Source: JBBIOU01 sp037443205 (GTDB taxonomy: Bacteria > Bacteroidota > Bacteroidia > Flavobacteriales_D > UBA2798). From it: a stretch of 64,000 bases of DNA. The DNA lies in the NCBI GenBank assembly GCA_037443205.1, contig JBBIOU010000010.1:1-64000 (forward strand), read 5' to 3'. This document shows positions 1 to 6,188 of the stretch, in pieces (position 1 is the first letter of the stretch; each line of letters starts with the position of its first letter). The translations under genes were made by a program, and so were the position numbers. Below the pieces are notes generated by a model. The model did not search any database and was not told where the DNA came from. It worked only from the letters and a program-made list of their open reading frames with translations.

Positions 1-497
1 TAAGTAGATTTCTCCCATACGTTTGCACTTGTGTATATATGTTTGGCTATTCGGTGTCCCATAGCATCACTTCGACTTCACTGCGTTTCGCTCAGTGCAG
101 GCGTAGTCAAATATAAGATTTTTTTTCGTACTGGCGGTTGTTCTTAACACTTTTTTTACCTTGCTATCTACCCGCCACACTATTTCCTCTATTTCTTCCT
201 GCGCATCGCGCTTCAACTCGCCAATTTCCGAATATGAGTAATTGTTATTTTGGTTTATCAGTGTTAAATCGTCTTCAAACAACCCCATATCATCAATATC
301 GTTTGCGTCATAATCGGTGTCATCGTTTACATGATACAGTCTGTTTTGTATGGTTTTACCATTGGCATCTTTGGCATAGCGGTATTGTAAATTGTCTATC
401 GCTGCGTTTGTGTGGTCTTTGCGGCTTGGGGTTATGATGTTCCCGTTCGCATCATAGGTAAATTAGTTTAAATACAAACTATCATAGGTGTAGTTGT
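1..497 (-). pseudogene. RHS/YD-repeat protein remnant, broken and partial
   Basis: Read on the minus strand from about 497 down to 1, the translation carries typical Bacteroidota RHS repeat text: NYTYDS, then an in-frame stop at 463-465, then FTYDANGNIITPSRKDH, then the NNNYSYSEIGELKRDAQ and EIVWRVDSKVKKV stretches, then LIFDY. At about 68-101 a 34-nt palindromic insertion shifts the frame. Beyond it the RHS reading resumes in another frame as DAMGHRIAKHIYTSANVW and runs off the window start. There is a nonsense codon, a frameshift and no start, so this is a pseudogene. Its downstream part lies outside the window. The RHS similarity ends abruptly near 497, next to a motif resembling the dispersed CTTCG...CTCAG sequences common in this phylum. 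Confidence 0.8.
68..101. repeat. 34-bp palindromic insertion inside the RHS remnant
   Basis: The RHS reading predicts codons for FDY followed directly by DAMGHR. Between them lie 34 extra nucleotides, of the form CTTCGACTTCACTG...CTCAGTGCAGGC on the plus strand. The insert contains the hairpin arms CACT/AGTG and inner GCG/CGC around an AAA loop. Because 34 is not a multiple of three it shifts the frame. The boundaries are exact to within a nucleotide or two. Confidence 0.65.
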
Positions 498-774
498 TTT
501 TTTACCCTGAGTTTGCCGAAGATAGGCCGCCTAAGGCCTTAGTAGATACGCAACAAAAAAACTTCCACATTGCGTTACCGGGCTTTCGCTCATATATATT
601 ATTCCAACCTAGGTTTTTCATTGGCTGCGGGGTAATCCGCTCAATCCCTGGCGGTAAGGCACCCATCCCAAACCTTTCCCACCAATAAAGGAAGGGTTTA
701 TTACACATTTATTCTTCAAAACTTTTAACTCCACAAATCCCAACTTATTAAAAGAGTTTGCGTATATTTGTAAT
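498..774. other. Non-coding stretch upstream of the toxin-antitoxin pair
   Basis: No gene is supported here. The stretch begins with CCTGAGTTTGCCGAAG (505-520), similar to dispersed CTTCG/CTCAG-type repeats. It contains a small palindrome, AGGCC...GGCCT, around 525-540. A minus-strand reading of about 68 codons (502-708) has no recognisable domain and ends where the RHS similarity of the neighbouring pseudogene stops. It looks like inserted repeat DNA. The antitoxin promoter sits at its right end. Confidence 0.4.
763..770 (+). promoter_or_regulatory. -7 promoter element of the antitoxin gene
   Basis: TATATTTG matches the Bacteroidota -7 consensus TAnnTTTG exactly and ends 4 nt before the ATG at 775. 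No clear -33 TTTG at the usual spacing is visible. Confidence 0.5.
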
Positions 775-981
775 ATGAAAGTTTTAATTGATATAAAAGA
801 TAATAAGGCCGATTTCGTAATGGAACTTCTTAAAAGTCTTTCCTACGTTAAAGTTAAGCCTATTTCGGATAGTAAAGCAATACTGATTGAGGAAATTAAA
901 GAAGCAGTTGAGGAAATGAAACTTATCCGGGCAGGTAAAAAGAAAGCTCGTAACGCTGAAGATTTCCTTAATGAGCTATAA
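775..981 (+). CDS. RelB-like antitoxin of a type II toxin-antitoxin pair
   Basis: A 68-residue protein, predicted to neutralise the toxin encoded next and to repress the pair. It has a short beta-like N-terminus (MKVLIDIKDNKADFVMELL), a middle segment and a lysine-rich C-terminal tail (AGKKKARNAEDFLNEL), the usual layout of small Bacteroidota antitoxins paired with RelE/ParE toxins. The stop overlaps the toxin start by 11 nt, a classic translationally coupled arrangement. Family assignment rests on size, tail composition and the neighbour rather than on a strong motif. A consensus -7 element lies 4 nt upstream of the start. Confidence 0.75.
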   Translation: MKVLIDIKDNKADFVMELLKSLSYVKVKPISDSKAILIEEIKEAVEEMKLIRAGKKKARNAEDFLNEL

Positions 982-1297
982 CGTAAAGTCCATTGTCGTT
1001 TTTGAACGGCAAGCCAAACGATTAATCAAAAAGTATATTTCTCTTAAAAAAGAACTTTTTCTACTTGTCGCTGATTTGAAGGAAAATCCAAAACAAGGAA
1101 CTTTAATTGGAAAAAACTGCTACAAAATACGCCTCGCTATAAAATCAAAAGCAAAAGGTAAAAGTGGAGGTGCCAGAATAATTACCAATTTTGTTATTTC
1201 GGATAATACTGTTTACTTACTTTCTATCTATGATAAATCTGAAAAAGATGATATTTCCGATAAGGAACTACAAGAGCTCTTAAAATATATCCCTTAA
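971..1297 (+). CDS. RelE/ParE-family toxin
   Basis: A 108-residue toxin-like protein. It shows FERQAKRLIKKY near the N-terminus, LKENPKQGTLIGKNCYKIRLAI in the middle, and the C-terminal strand pair ITNFVISDNTVYLLSIYDKSEKDDIS, which is the common RelE/ParE fold signature in this phylum. RelE members cut mRNA on the ribosome and ParE members poison gyrase; the sequence alone does not decide between them. The gene overlaps the antitoxin by 11 nt. It lies in the decayed RHS region, consistent with accessory DNA. Confidence 0.8.
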   Translation: MSYNVKSIVVFERQAKRLIKKYISLKKELFLLVADLKENPKQGTLIGKNCYKIRLAIKSKAKGKSGGARIITNFVISDNTVYLLSIYDKSEKDDISDKELQELLKYIP

Positions 1298-1420
1298 CTT
1301 GGCTTATTTCTTACATTGCCCACTCAATTTTCCGGCTATGGCAATCTCACTCGAAAGCGAAATTCTTCCTGTATTAAAAAATCCTGCCACAAAACCTCGT
1401 CAAAAAGTTCATACTCATTT

Positions 1421-1460
1421 TACCCCACATTACGCATTAGCATGCGTAATGTGGGATAAT
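1421..1460 (+). repeat. Solo head hairpin of the dispersed element (copy D)
   Basis: Arms CCCACATTACGCAT (1424-1437) and ATGCGTAATGTGGG (1442-1455) form a perfect 14-bp stem around the loop TAGC. The sequence equals the first hairpin of the 140-bp element found at 16.4, 26.5 and 41.8 kb, but none of the element body follows. It sits 59 bp upstream of the XRE regulator gene and 127 bp downstream of the toxin gene. Confidence 0.8.
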
Positions 1461-1514
1461 TACGTATTTTTGACTCATTACACGATTATCAGCCATTTAC
1501 AAGCACTTTAAGAT

Positions 1515-1850
1515 ATGAACATAGGACGCATTAACACTGATTTAAGAAAGCAAAAAGACCTTAGCCAAACTGATTTGACCGATAATAGCGGTGTTTCAAG
1601 CGAGATGATTGGCAAATATGAGCGTGGTGAAGCTGTCCCTTCTATTGAAGCAGCCAAAAAAATTGCCGATGCGTTTGAAGTGTCACTCGACTACCTCGTT
1701 GGCGAAGGCATTAACAGCAAGTTTGATAAAAAAACCGTTAAGCGTTTACAGGATATTGAAAAACTGGATAACGATACCAAAGAAAAACTGTTCTTCTTAA
1801 TTGATACTGTACTACGCGATACCAAAGCTAAAAAAGCCTATACGCATTAA
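1515..1850 (+). CDS. XRE-family helix-turn-helix transcriptional regulator
   Basis: A 111-residue DNA-binding protein. The HTH_3 domain spans about residues 4-62: LRKQKDLSQTDLTDNSGVSS is followed by the recognition region EMIGKYERGEAVPS and the closing helix KKIADAFEVSLDYLVGE. A helical C-terminal tail (residues 70-111) probably serves dimerisation. It stands alone between the toxin-antitoxin pair and the convergent RHS immunity candidate. The perfect hairpin 59 bp upstream might affect its expression, but that is inference. The target operator is unknown. Confidence 0.85.
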   Translation: MNIGRINTDLRKQKDLSQTDLTDNSGVSSEMIGKYERGEAVPSIEAAKKIADAFEVSLDYLVGEGINSKFDKKTVKRLQDIEKLDNDTKEKLFFLIDTVLRDTKAKKAYTH

Positions 1851-1892
1851 AATCAAAAACGCCAGGCTAATAGCTTGGCGTTTTTGATTTGG
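1846..1892. terminator. Strong bidirectional intrinsic terminator
   Basis: AAATCAAAAACGCCA (1850-1864) and TGGCGTTTTTGATTT (1876-1890) pair perfectly for 15 bp and extend inward by a G-T and three more pairs to a 3-nt loop. The stem has A/T tracts on both sides, so it can act in both directions: for the XRE gene, whose stop codon overlaps the stem, and for the convergent gene ending at 1957. Confidence 0.85.
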
Positions 1893-1956
1893 AATATCTT
1901 AAGTGCATTGTGTAGTGTGCCTTTGTGCCCAAATATTTTTTGCTTCGATACTAATC

Positions 1957-2430
1957 TTATTTGTTAGCCACAACAAAAAAATCTTCCCAAATTAGATTAA
2001 TTGCTTCATGTTGATTTCGAATATTGAAAAAGAACGTTTTTAGTATAAAATATAAGTCACAATTTATTTCATTAGCTAAACCAAGATAGTTATACTTAAA
2101 GTAAGGTATTTTACAACCAATAAGCTTTGTGTGGTTTGCATATTCCATATGCCGTCCGCTGTTCACGAACAATTCTTTGCTTTCCAAAAGCAGATGTGTT
2201 AGTTGGGAAGACAATTTAGGCGTTAGATTTATTTTTATTTTATAGTCGCCCGAATCGAACAATGAAGAACTAATAACAATCTGTGAGTCAATTTCAATAA
2301 TGGTTGTATAACTATTGGAGTCAAGACCATTTGAGAATGACATTGAAAACCCATCCAAGACCTGCGAATACATCAGTTTTGATGAAAAAAGCAGAAAACA
2401 TATAAAGATTATCTTCTTAAGGCGTATCAT
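1957..2430 (-). CDS. Exported small protein, candidate immunity protein of the RHS tip
   Basis: A 157-residue protein not recognised by family. Residues 1-23 look like a Sec signal peptide (KKIIFICFLLFSSKLMYSQ), so the mature protein is expected in the periplasm or outer envelope. Its start overlaps the stop of the truncated RHS gene by 4 nt (ATGA), the arrangement expected for a polymorphic toxin and its cognate immunity gene. The mature part is mixed, with NLTPKLSSQLTHLLLESKELF and a C-terminal LIWEDFFVV. The immunity role is inferred from position and size only. If correct, the export signal implies that the toxin is neutralised outside the cytoplasm. Confidence 0.6.
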   Translation of the reverse strand: MIRLKKIIFICFLLFSSKLMYSQVLDGFSMSFSNGLDSNSYTTIIEIDSQIVISSSLFDSGDYKIKINLTPKLSSQLTHLLLESKELFVNSGRHMEYANHTKLIGCKIPYFKYNYLGLANEINCDLYFILKTFFFNIRNQHEAINLIWEDFFVVANK

Positions 2431-3425
2431 CTTTTTTTTGCTTTTTCTGGATTTTTATTCATTTCCTCAGCTTCTTTAGAGCTATATGGTCTTTTTGAAT
2501 TTACATACTTTGACGCTCTATCTTCATTAAAGTCTTTTGTTTGATTAGAGATAATTTTTTCCTGACTATTTTTTATATCATCTATCTGAACAGCCGAAAG
2601 AATTTGCGTAGAAAGATTTGCTTCTAAATCCAACACAAAATCATCAAAATTAATATCAAAAGTAGTTTTCTGTTCGTCAGTCAAATCGTCATACTTATTC
2701 ACGCCATATTCTTTCAGGGCATTACTCATGTACATATCGTACGCGCTATTTACTATTTCTTGAGGCGTACCTCTTAACACTACTCCGTCCAGGAAGGAAG
2801 TAGTTACCTCATAATCCTTTTTAAAAAAGCTGAAGAAATATTGAGCATACAATTTTTCATGTTTTTTAGTCCCTTTATAAAACTTTTTCCAACTTATTTT
2901 ATTAAGACTATTGCCTTCGTCAACGCTCTTTTTATACTCATTATAATACTTATGGTCTTTAGAAAATTGTGCGGACAGGTAAATGTCAGAAGATACAGTA
3001 ATATTTATTTTTCCCTTCTTATGGTCTGCCTCAATTGTAAAACTTGATATTGTTAATCCATAAGTGGTGAAGGCGCCTTCTACACCCCACGCTATAGAAG
3101 TGTTTTTACCATCCCAATCAAATTGAAAGTTGATTAAATGCTTTTCTAGTCCTTCTAATTCTATCGCATCTATAACTCGGTTTTCACTAAACGCATAGGG
3201 GCTATTCCAAGGATAATCCACTACCAATGGATCAATAGATAAGAACCTTCCAAGTCTTGGGTCATACATTCTAAACGTAAAGTTTATACTGTTCCCCTCT
3301 CCCTTAATTTCATCATCGTGTTCCTGTCCTTGGAACCCATACCTATACTTCTCACTCGTAAAATTGCGGGTTTGTAGGAGGACGCCAAACGGAGAGTAAT
3401 TGGTTATATGTATTTTGCACGTCAT
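2427..3425 (-). CDS. Truncated RHS core with unrecognised C-terminal toxin-like tip
   Basis: A 332-residue product. Residues 8-95 are the RHS-associated core: NYSPFGVLLQTRNFTSEKYRYGF, GQEHDDEIKGEGNS, then FRMYDPRLGRFLSIDPLV and SPYAFSENRVIDAIELEG, the usual boundary where the core ends and the variable tip starts. The remaining ~237 residues match no family I know; they end in a Lys/Arg-rich tail (SSKEAEEMNKNPEKAKKR). No YD repeats, signal peptide or trafficking domain precede the core, and the DNA upstream is not RHS-like. The gene is therefore an orphan tip or the 3' stump of a lost RHS gene. No promoter is evident. It overlaps the next gene by 4 nt. Confidence 0.75.
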   Translation of the reverse strand: MTCKIHITNYSPFGVLLQTRNFTSEKYRYGFQGQEHDDEIKGEGNSINFTFRMYDPRLGRFLSIDPLVVDYPWNSPYAFSENRVIDAIELEGLEKHLINFQFDWDGKNTSIAWGVEGAFTTYGLTISSFTIEADHKKGKINITVSSDIYLSAQFSKDHKYYNEYKKSVDEGNSLNKISWKKFYKGTKKHEKLYAQYFFSFFKKDYEVTTSFLDGVVLRGTPQEIVNSAYDMYMSNALKEYGVNKYDDLTDEQKTTFDINFDDFVLDLEANLSTQILSAVQIDDIKNSQEKIISNQTKDFNEDRASKYVNSKRPYSSKEAEEMNKNPEKAKKR

Positions 3426-3571
3426 TAAACTGCTTAGCCAAATTTAAGGAAAAATTTTTAAACCACAGAGTGCACAGAGTAACACAGAGGTTTTTTAAAC
3501 CTTAAAAATAATTAGACACTTTTAGGTTTATTAAACCTCATCAAAGGTAATTCGCTATAAAATAAATTACA
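3426..3571. repeat. Short repeats and palindromes between RHS stump and recA
   Basis: CACAGAG recurs three times between 3464 and 3490, a low-complexity motif found in many environmental genomes. Two related small palindromes follow: AGGTTT/AAACCT (3488-3502) and AGGTTTA/TAAACCT (3524-3538). One of them may end recA transcription on the minus strand, but neither is a strong terminator. Confidence 0.4.
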
Positions 3572-4591
3572 TTACCCGTTAATTTGTGCTTCAATGGCGG
3601 CTTTGATTTTGGCTTCCAGTTCTTCAAACAATTCGGGGTTATCGAGCAAAATTTGTTTTACGGCATCTCTTCCCTGGCCTAGTTTAGCATCGCCATAACT
3701 AAACCAACTACCGCTTTTTTTGATGATTTCTTTTTCAACACCCAGGTCAATTATTTCGCCCACTTTAGAAATTCCTTCGCCATACATAATATCAAACTCG
3801 GCTGTGCGGAAAGGTGGGGCTACTTTGTTTTTAACTACTTTAACACGGGCGCGGTTACCGTTGATGTTTTCGCCTTCTTTAATTTGTCCGGTTCTGCGAA
3901 TATCTAAACGTATGGATGCGTAAAACTTAAGGGCATTACCTCCGGTAGTAGTTTCGGGGTTGCCAAACATCACACCGATTTTTTCGCGCAATTGATTGAT
4001 AAATATACAGCAACAGTTTGCCTTATTGATAGAAGAAGTAAGTTTTCTGAGTGCTTTAGACATTAAGCGTGCCTGTAAACCCATTTGCGAGTCGCCCATT
4101 TCGCCTTCAATTTCGGCTTTGGGTGTAAGCGCAGCTACCGAGTCAATAATAATTAAATCTATAGCGCCCGAGCGAATTAAATTATCGGCTATTTCTAAAG
4201 CCTGTTCGCCATTATCGGGTTGCGAAATAAGCAGGTTTTCTATATCTACCCCCAACTTGGCAGCATAAAACTGATCAAAGGCGTGTTCGGCATCAATGAT
4301 GGCTGCAATACCGCCTTTTTTTTGCACTTCGGCTATGGCATGTATGGCTAAAGTGGTTTTACCCGAAGACTCCGGACCGAATATTTCGATTATTCTGCCT
4401 TTAGGGTAACCTCCTATACCTAATGCAATGTCTAAAGATAAAGAACCGGTGGGGATAGTATCTACCTGCTCTACGGCTCCCGAACCCAGTTTCATGATGC
4501 TTCCTTTTCCAAAGGTTTTTTCAAGTTTATCTAGGGTAACCTGTAGGGCTTTTAGTTTTTCTTTATTGCCGGTTTCAGTTGTTGCGCTCAT
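3572..4591 (-). CDS. recA: Recombinase RecA
   Basis: A 339-residue DNA-dependent ATPase that drives homologous strand exchange and stimulates LexA-type autocleavage. Walker A is GPESSGKTT at residues 72-80 and Walker B is LIIIDSVAAL near residue 150. The MGDSQMGLQARLMSKALRKL loop, the INQLREKIGVMFGNPETTTGG loop L2 region and the C-terminal QGRDAVKQILLDNPEL region are all present. Length is normal for the family. The gene lies 12 nt downstream of bcp and is probably cotranscribed with it. No SOS-type operator was recognised upstream. Confidence 0.98.
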   Translation of the reverse strand: MSATTETGNKEKLKALQVTLDKLEKTFGKGSIMKLGSGAVEQVDTIPTGSLSLDIALGIGGYPKGRIIEIFGPESSGKTTLAIHAIAEVQKKGGIAAIIDAEHAFDQFYAAKLGVDIENLLISQPDNGEQALEIADNLIRSGAIDLIIIDSVAALTPKAEIEGEMGDSQMGLQARLMSKALRKLTSSINKANCCCIFINQLREKIGVMFGNPETTTGGNALKFYASIRLDIRRTGQIKEGENINGNRARVKVVKNKVAPPFRTAEFDIMYGEGISKVGEIIDLGVEKEIIKKSGSWFSYGDAKLGQGRDAVKQILLDNPELFEELEAKIKAAIEAQING

Positions 4592-4603
4592 GGTAATATT
4601 AGT

Positions 4604-5068
4604 TTAGTGGGTTATTAATTTTAGTATTTGTTCTGTATGATTTTTTGTATCAACTTTTTCTATGATGTGTTCTATTATGCCATTTTCATCTATTATAAAT
4701 GTAGTTCGGTGTATGCCCATATATTTTTTGCCCATAAATTGTTTAGGCCCATATACTCCATACGTTTTTATCAAATCTAAATTTACATCTGCAATTAAAG
4801 TAAAAGGCAATTTATACTTGTCTTTAAACTTTTGATGTGTTTTTTCTGTATCGGCACTTACTCCTATTATCACAAAACCGCTTTGTGTCAAAAGCTTATA
4901 GTTTTCACTTAAATTACAGTTTTGTGCAGTACAGCCCGGGGTGAGGTCTTTAGGGTAAAAGAAAAGTATAACTTTCTTTCCTTTTAAATCACCCAAAGAC
5001 TTCTCCGTGCCGTACTCATCTTTAAATCTAAACATCGGGGCACACGTGCCTTTATGAAGATGAGTCAT
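4604..5068 (-). CDS. bcp: Thioredoxin-dependent peroxiredoxin, BCP/PrxQ type
   Basis: A 154-residue cytosolic peroxidase that reduces hydroperoxides using thioredoxin. The peroxidatic cysteine is C46 in DLTPGC and the resolving cysteine is C51, the C-x4-C spacing of the PrxQ/BCP class. The downstream VIGVSADTEKTHQKFKDKY and the GIHRTTFIIDENG strand are also typical. It precedes recA by 12 nt on the same strand. A palindrome about 50 bp upstream of its start is a candidate operator. Confidence 0.93.
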   Translation of the reverse strand: MTHLHKGTCAPMFRFKDEYGTEKSLGDLKGKKVILFFYPKDLTPGCTAQNCNLSENYKLLTQSGFVIIGVSADTEKTHQKFKDKYKLPFTLIADVNLDLIKTYGVYGPKQFMGKKYMGIHRTTFIIDENGIIEHIIEKVDTKNHTEQILKLITH

Positions 5069-5115
5069 TAAACTTTCTTTTCAAAAAACTATATTGACAA
5101 TATTTTAATCAATTA

Positions 5116-5134
5116 TTGACAAATACTTTGTCAA
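5116..5134. promoter_or_regulatory. Palindrome upstream of bcp, candidate operator
   Basis: TTGACAAA (5116-5123) and TTTGTCAA (5127-5134) form a perfect 8-bp inverted repeat around TAC, with its centre 57 bp upstream of the bcp start. TATTG-A-CAATA, 12-22 bp closer to the gene, could be a second half or site. The spacing suits a dimeric regulator such as an oxidative-stress repressor; no specific family consensus is matched. Confidence 0.4.
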
Positions 5135-5415
5135 AAATCATCATTACAAAGAACTTTAACCTTTCAGAATTTTGCAACCTTTTTATGCTAAATTTTTATA
5201 AACATTATATATATTTCTGTATTTCAATTATTTACGATTTAAAAAACAACTTGTTGAGAAATATTTTAACGCAAATTTGGAAACGAAAAAAACAAATCTG
5301 CTGATGAGATTATGCAACTAATGATAAGAAATTTCTCAGAAATGATGTATTAAAAAATTTATACGATAGAACCTGTTTGTTTATAATTAACCCTTCGGAG
5401 TAACAGATATCCCTA

Positions 5416-5423
5416 TACATTTG
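5416..5423 (+). promoter_or_regulatory. -7 promoter element of the DUF481 gene
   Basis: TACATTTG, an exact TAnnTTTG match, ends 6 nt before the ATG at 5430. TTCG at 5394-5397, 18 nt upstream, could serve as a weak -33 element. Its position favours the ATG at 5430 over the in-frame TTG at 5421. Confidence 0.55.
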
Positions 5424-5429
5424 CCGGAA

Positions 5430-6185
5430 ATGAAATATTTATTCGCTAATACAATTTTGGTTTGTTTAATACAAATTACCTCCGGGCAAATTGTAAATAT
5501 AGAAAACATAAGGCTGCATAATCAAAATAAAAAAGGGATTTCGGGCAATATGGAAGTTAGTTTTAATTTTACAAAAAACACCCGCTACATTACACAACTG
5601 GGCAACCGAAACAGATTATATTACCTCAGGCAAAACGATACCTGGATGTTGCTGACCGATTTGAATTATGTTAGTTCCAACAGGCAGCAATTAGTAAACA
5701 ATGGTTTTCAGCATCTTCGCTACAGTTACAATTTAAAAAAATATAAGTTTATAGTTCCCGAAGCCTTTCAGCAAACCCAATACAACGCCATACAACTTAT
5801 TAAGCTAAGGCTATTGGCCGGTGCCGGTGCGCGTACTTGCGCCATTAATAAAGATTCGGTTGTATTAAGTTTAGGAACATTTTTAATGGGCGAATACGAA
5901 AAAGAAGCCGATAATAGAATTAACAGACACATTCGTTATAGTTTATTCATTTCTTTTGATTATCAATTTAATAAATATACCGGATTGAATTTAATCACAT
6001 ATTATCAGCCTGATTTATTAGGCCCGGAGGATTACAGAGTATCAAACGAAACAGGTATCAGAATTAAAATTACAGATAAACTAAAATATAAACTGGTTTA
6101 TAATCTTACCTACGACAAATATCCACCGATGGGTGCACCGCAAACATTGTATTTTATAAATAACGTATTAAACTACGAGTTGTAA
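5430..6185 (+). CDS. DUF481 family outer-membrane beta-barrel protein
   Basis: A 251-residue protein with a signal peptide (MKYLFANTILVCLIQITSGQ). The mature part opens with IVNIENIRLHNQNKKGISGN and continues in alternating aromatic strands (NMEVSFNFTKN, WMLLTDLNYVSSN, FQHLRYSYNL, RLRLLAGAGARTC, YKLVYNLTYDKYPP), the pattern of the DUF481 barrel family. The function of these proteins in Bacteroidota is not established; the E. coli relatives are described as salt- or acid-induced envelope proteins. It stands alone, convergent with the cytochrome gene, which ends 3 bp away. Confidence 0.75.
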   Translation: MKYLFANTILVCLIQITSGQIVNIENIRLHNQNKKGISGNMEVSFNFTKNTRYITQLGNRNRLYYLRQNDTWMLLTDLNYVSSNRQQLVNNGFQHLRYSYNLKKYKFIVPEAFQQTQYNAIQLIKLRLLAGAGARTCAINKDSVVLSLGTFLMGEYEKEADNRINRHIRYSLFISFDYQFNKYTGLNLITYYQPDLLGPEDYRVSNETGIRIKITDKLKYKLVYNLTYDKYPPMGAPQTLYFINNVLNYEL

Positions 6186-6188
6186 ATA

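Larger units (their letters stand above)
5069..5429. other. Divergent intergenic region between bcp and the DUF481 gene
   Basis: This 361-bp stretch is very AT-rich and I see no convincing gene. It holds the palindrome described at 5116-5134, a shorter palindrome TATTG-A-CAATA near 5094-5104, and at the right end the -7 element of the DUF481 gene. The open frame at 5116-5304 has a biased lysine/asparagine/leucine composition expected of random AT-rich DNA. Confidence 0.5.

Noticed and set aside
138..437. Plus-strand 99-residue open frame at the left end
   Set aside because: It is antisense to the RHS remnant, whose reading is supported by clear repeat text.
1299..1511. 70-residue open frame between the toxin gene and the XRE gene
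   Set aside because: It reads through the perfect 14-bp hairpin at 1424-1455, and its composition is not protein-like.
1..3425. Prophage or integrative element
   Set aside because: No integrase, structural phage genes or attachment repeats are visible. The region looks like RHS debris with a toxin-antitoxin pair.
3464..3490. Three CACAGAG repeats considered as the start of a CRISPR array
   Set aside because: The units are 7 bp with no spacers of regular length, and no cas genes are present.
5116..5304. 62-residue open frame between bcp and the DUF481 gene
   Set aside because: It starts with TTG inside a palindrome, has an AT-driven Asn/Lys/Leu composition and no recognisable domain.
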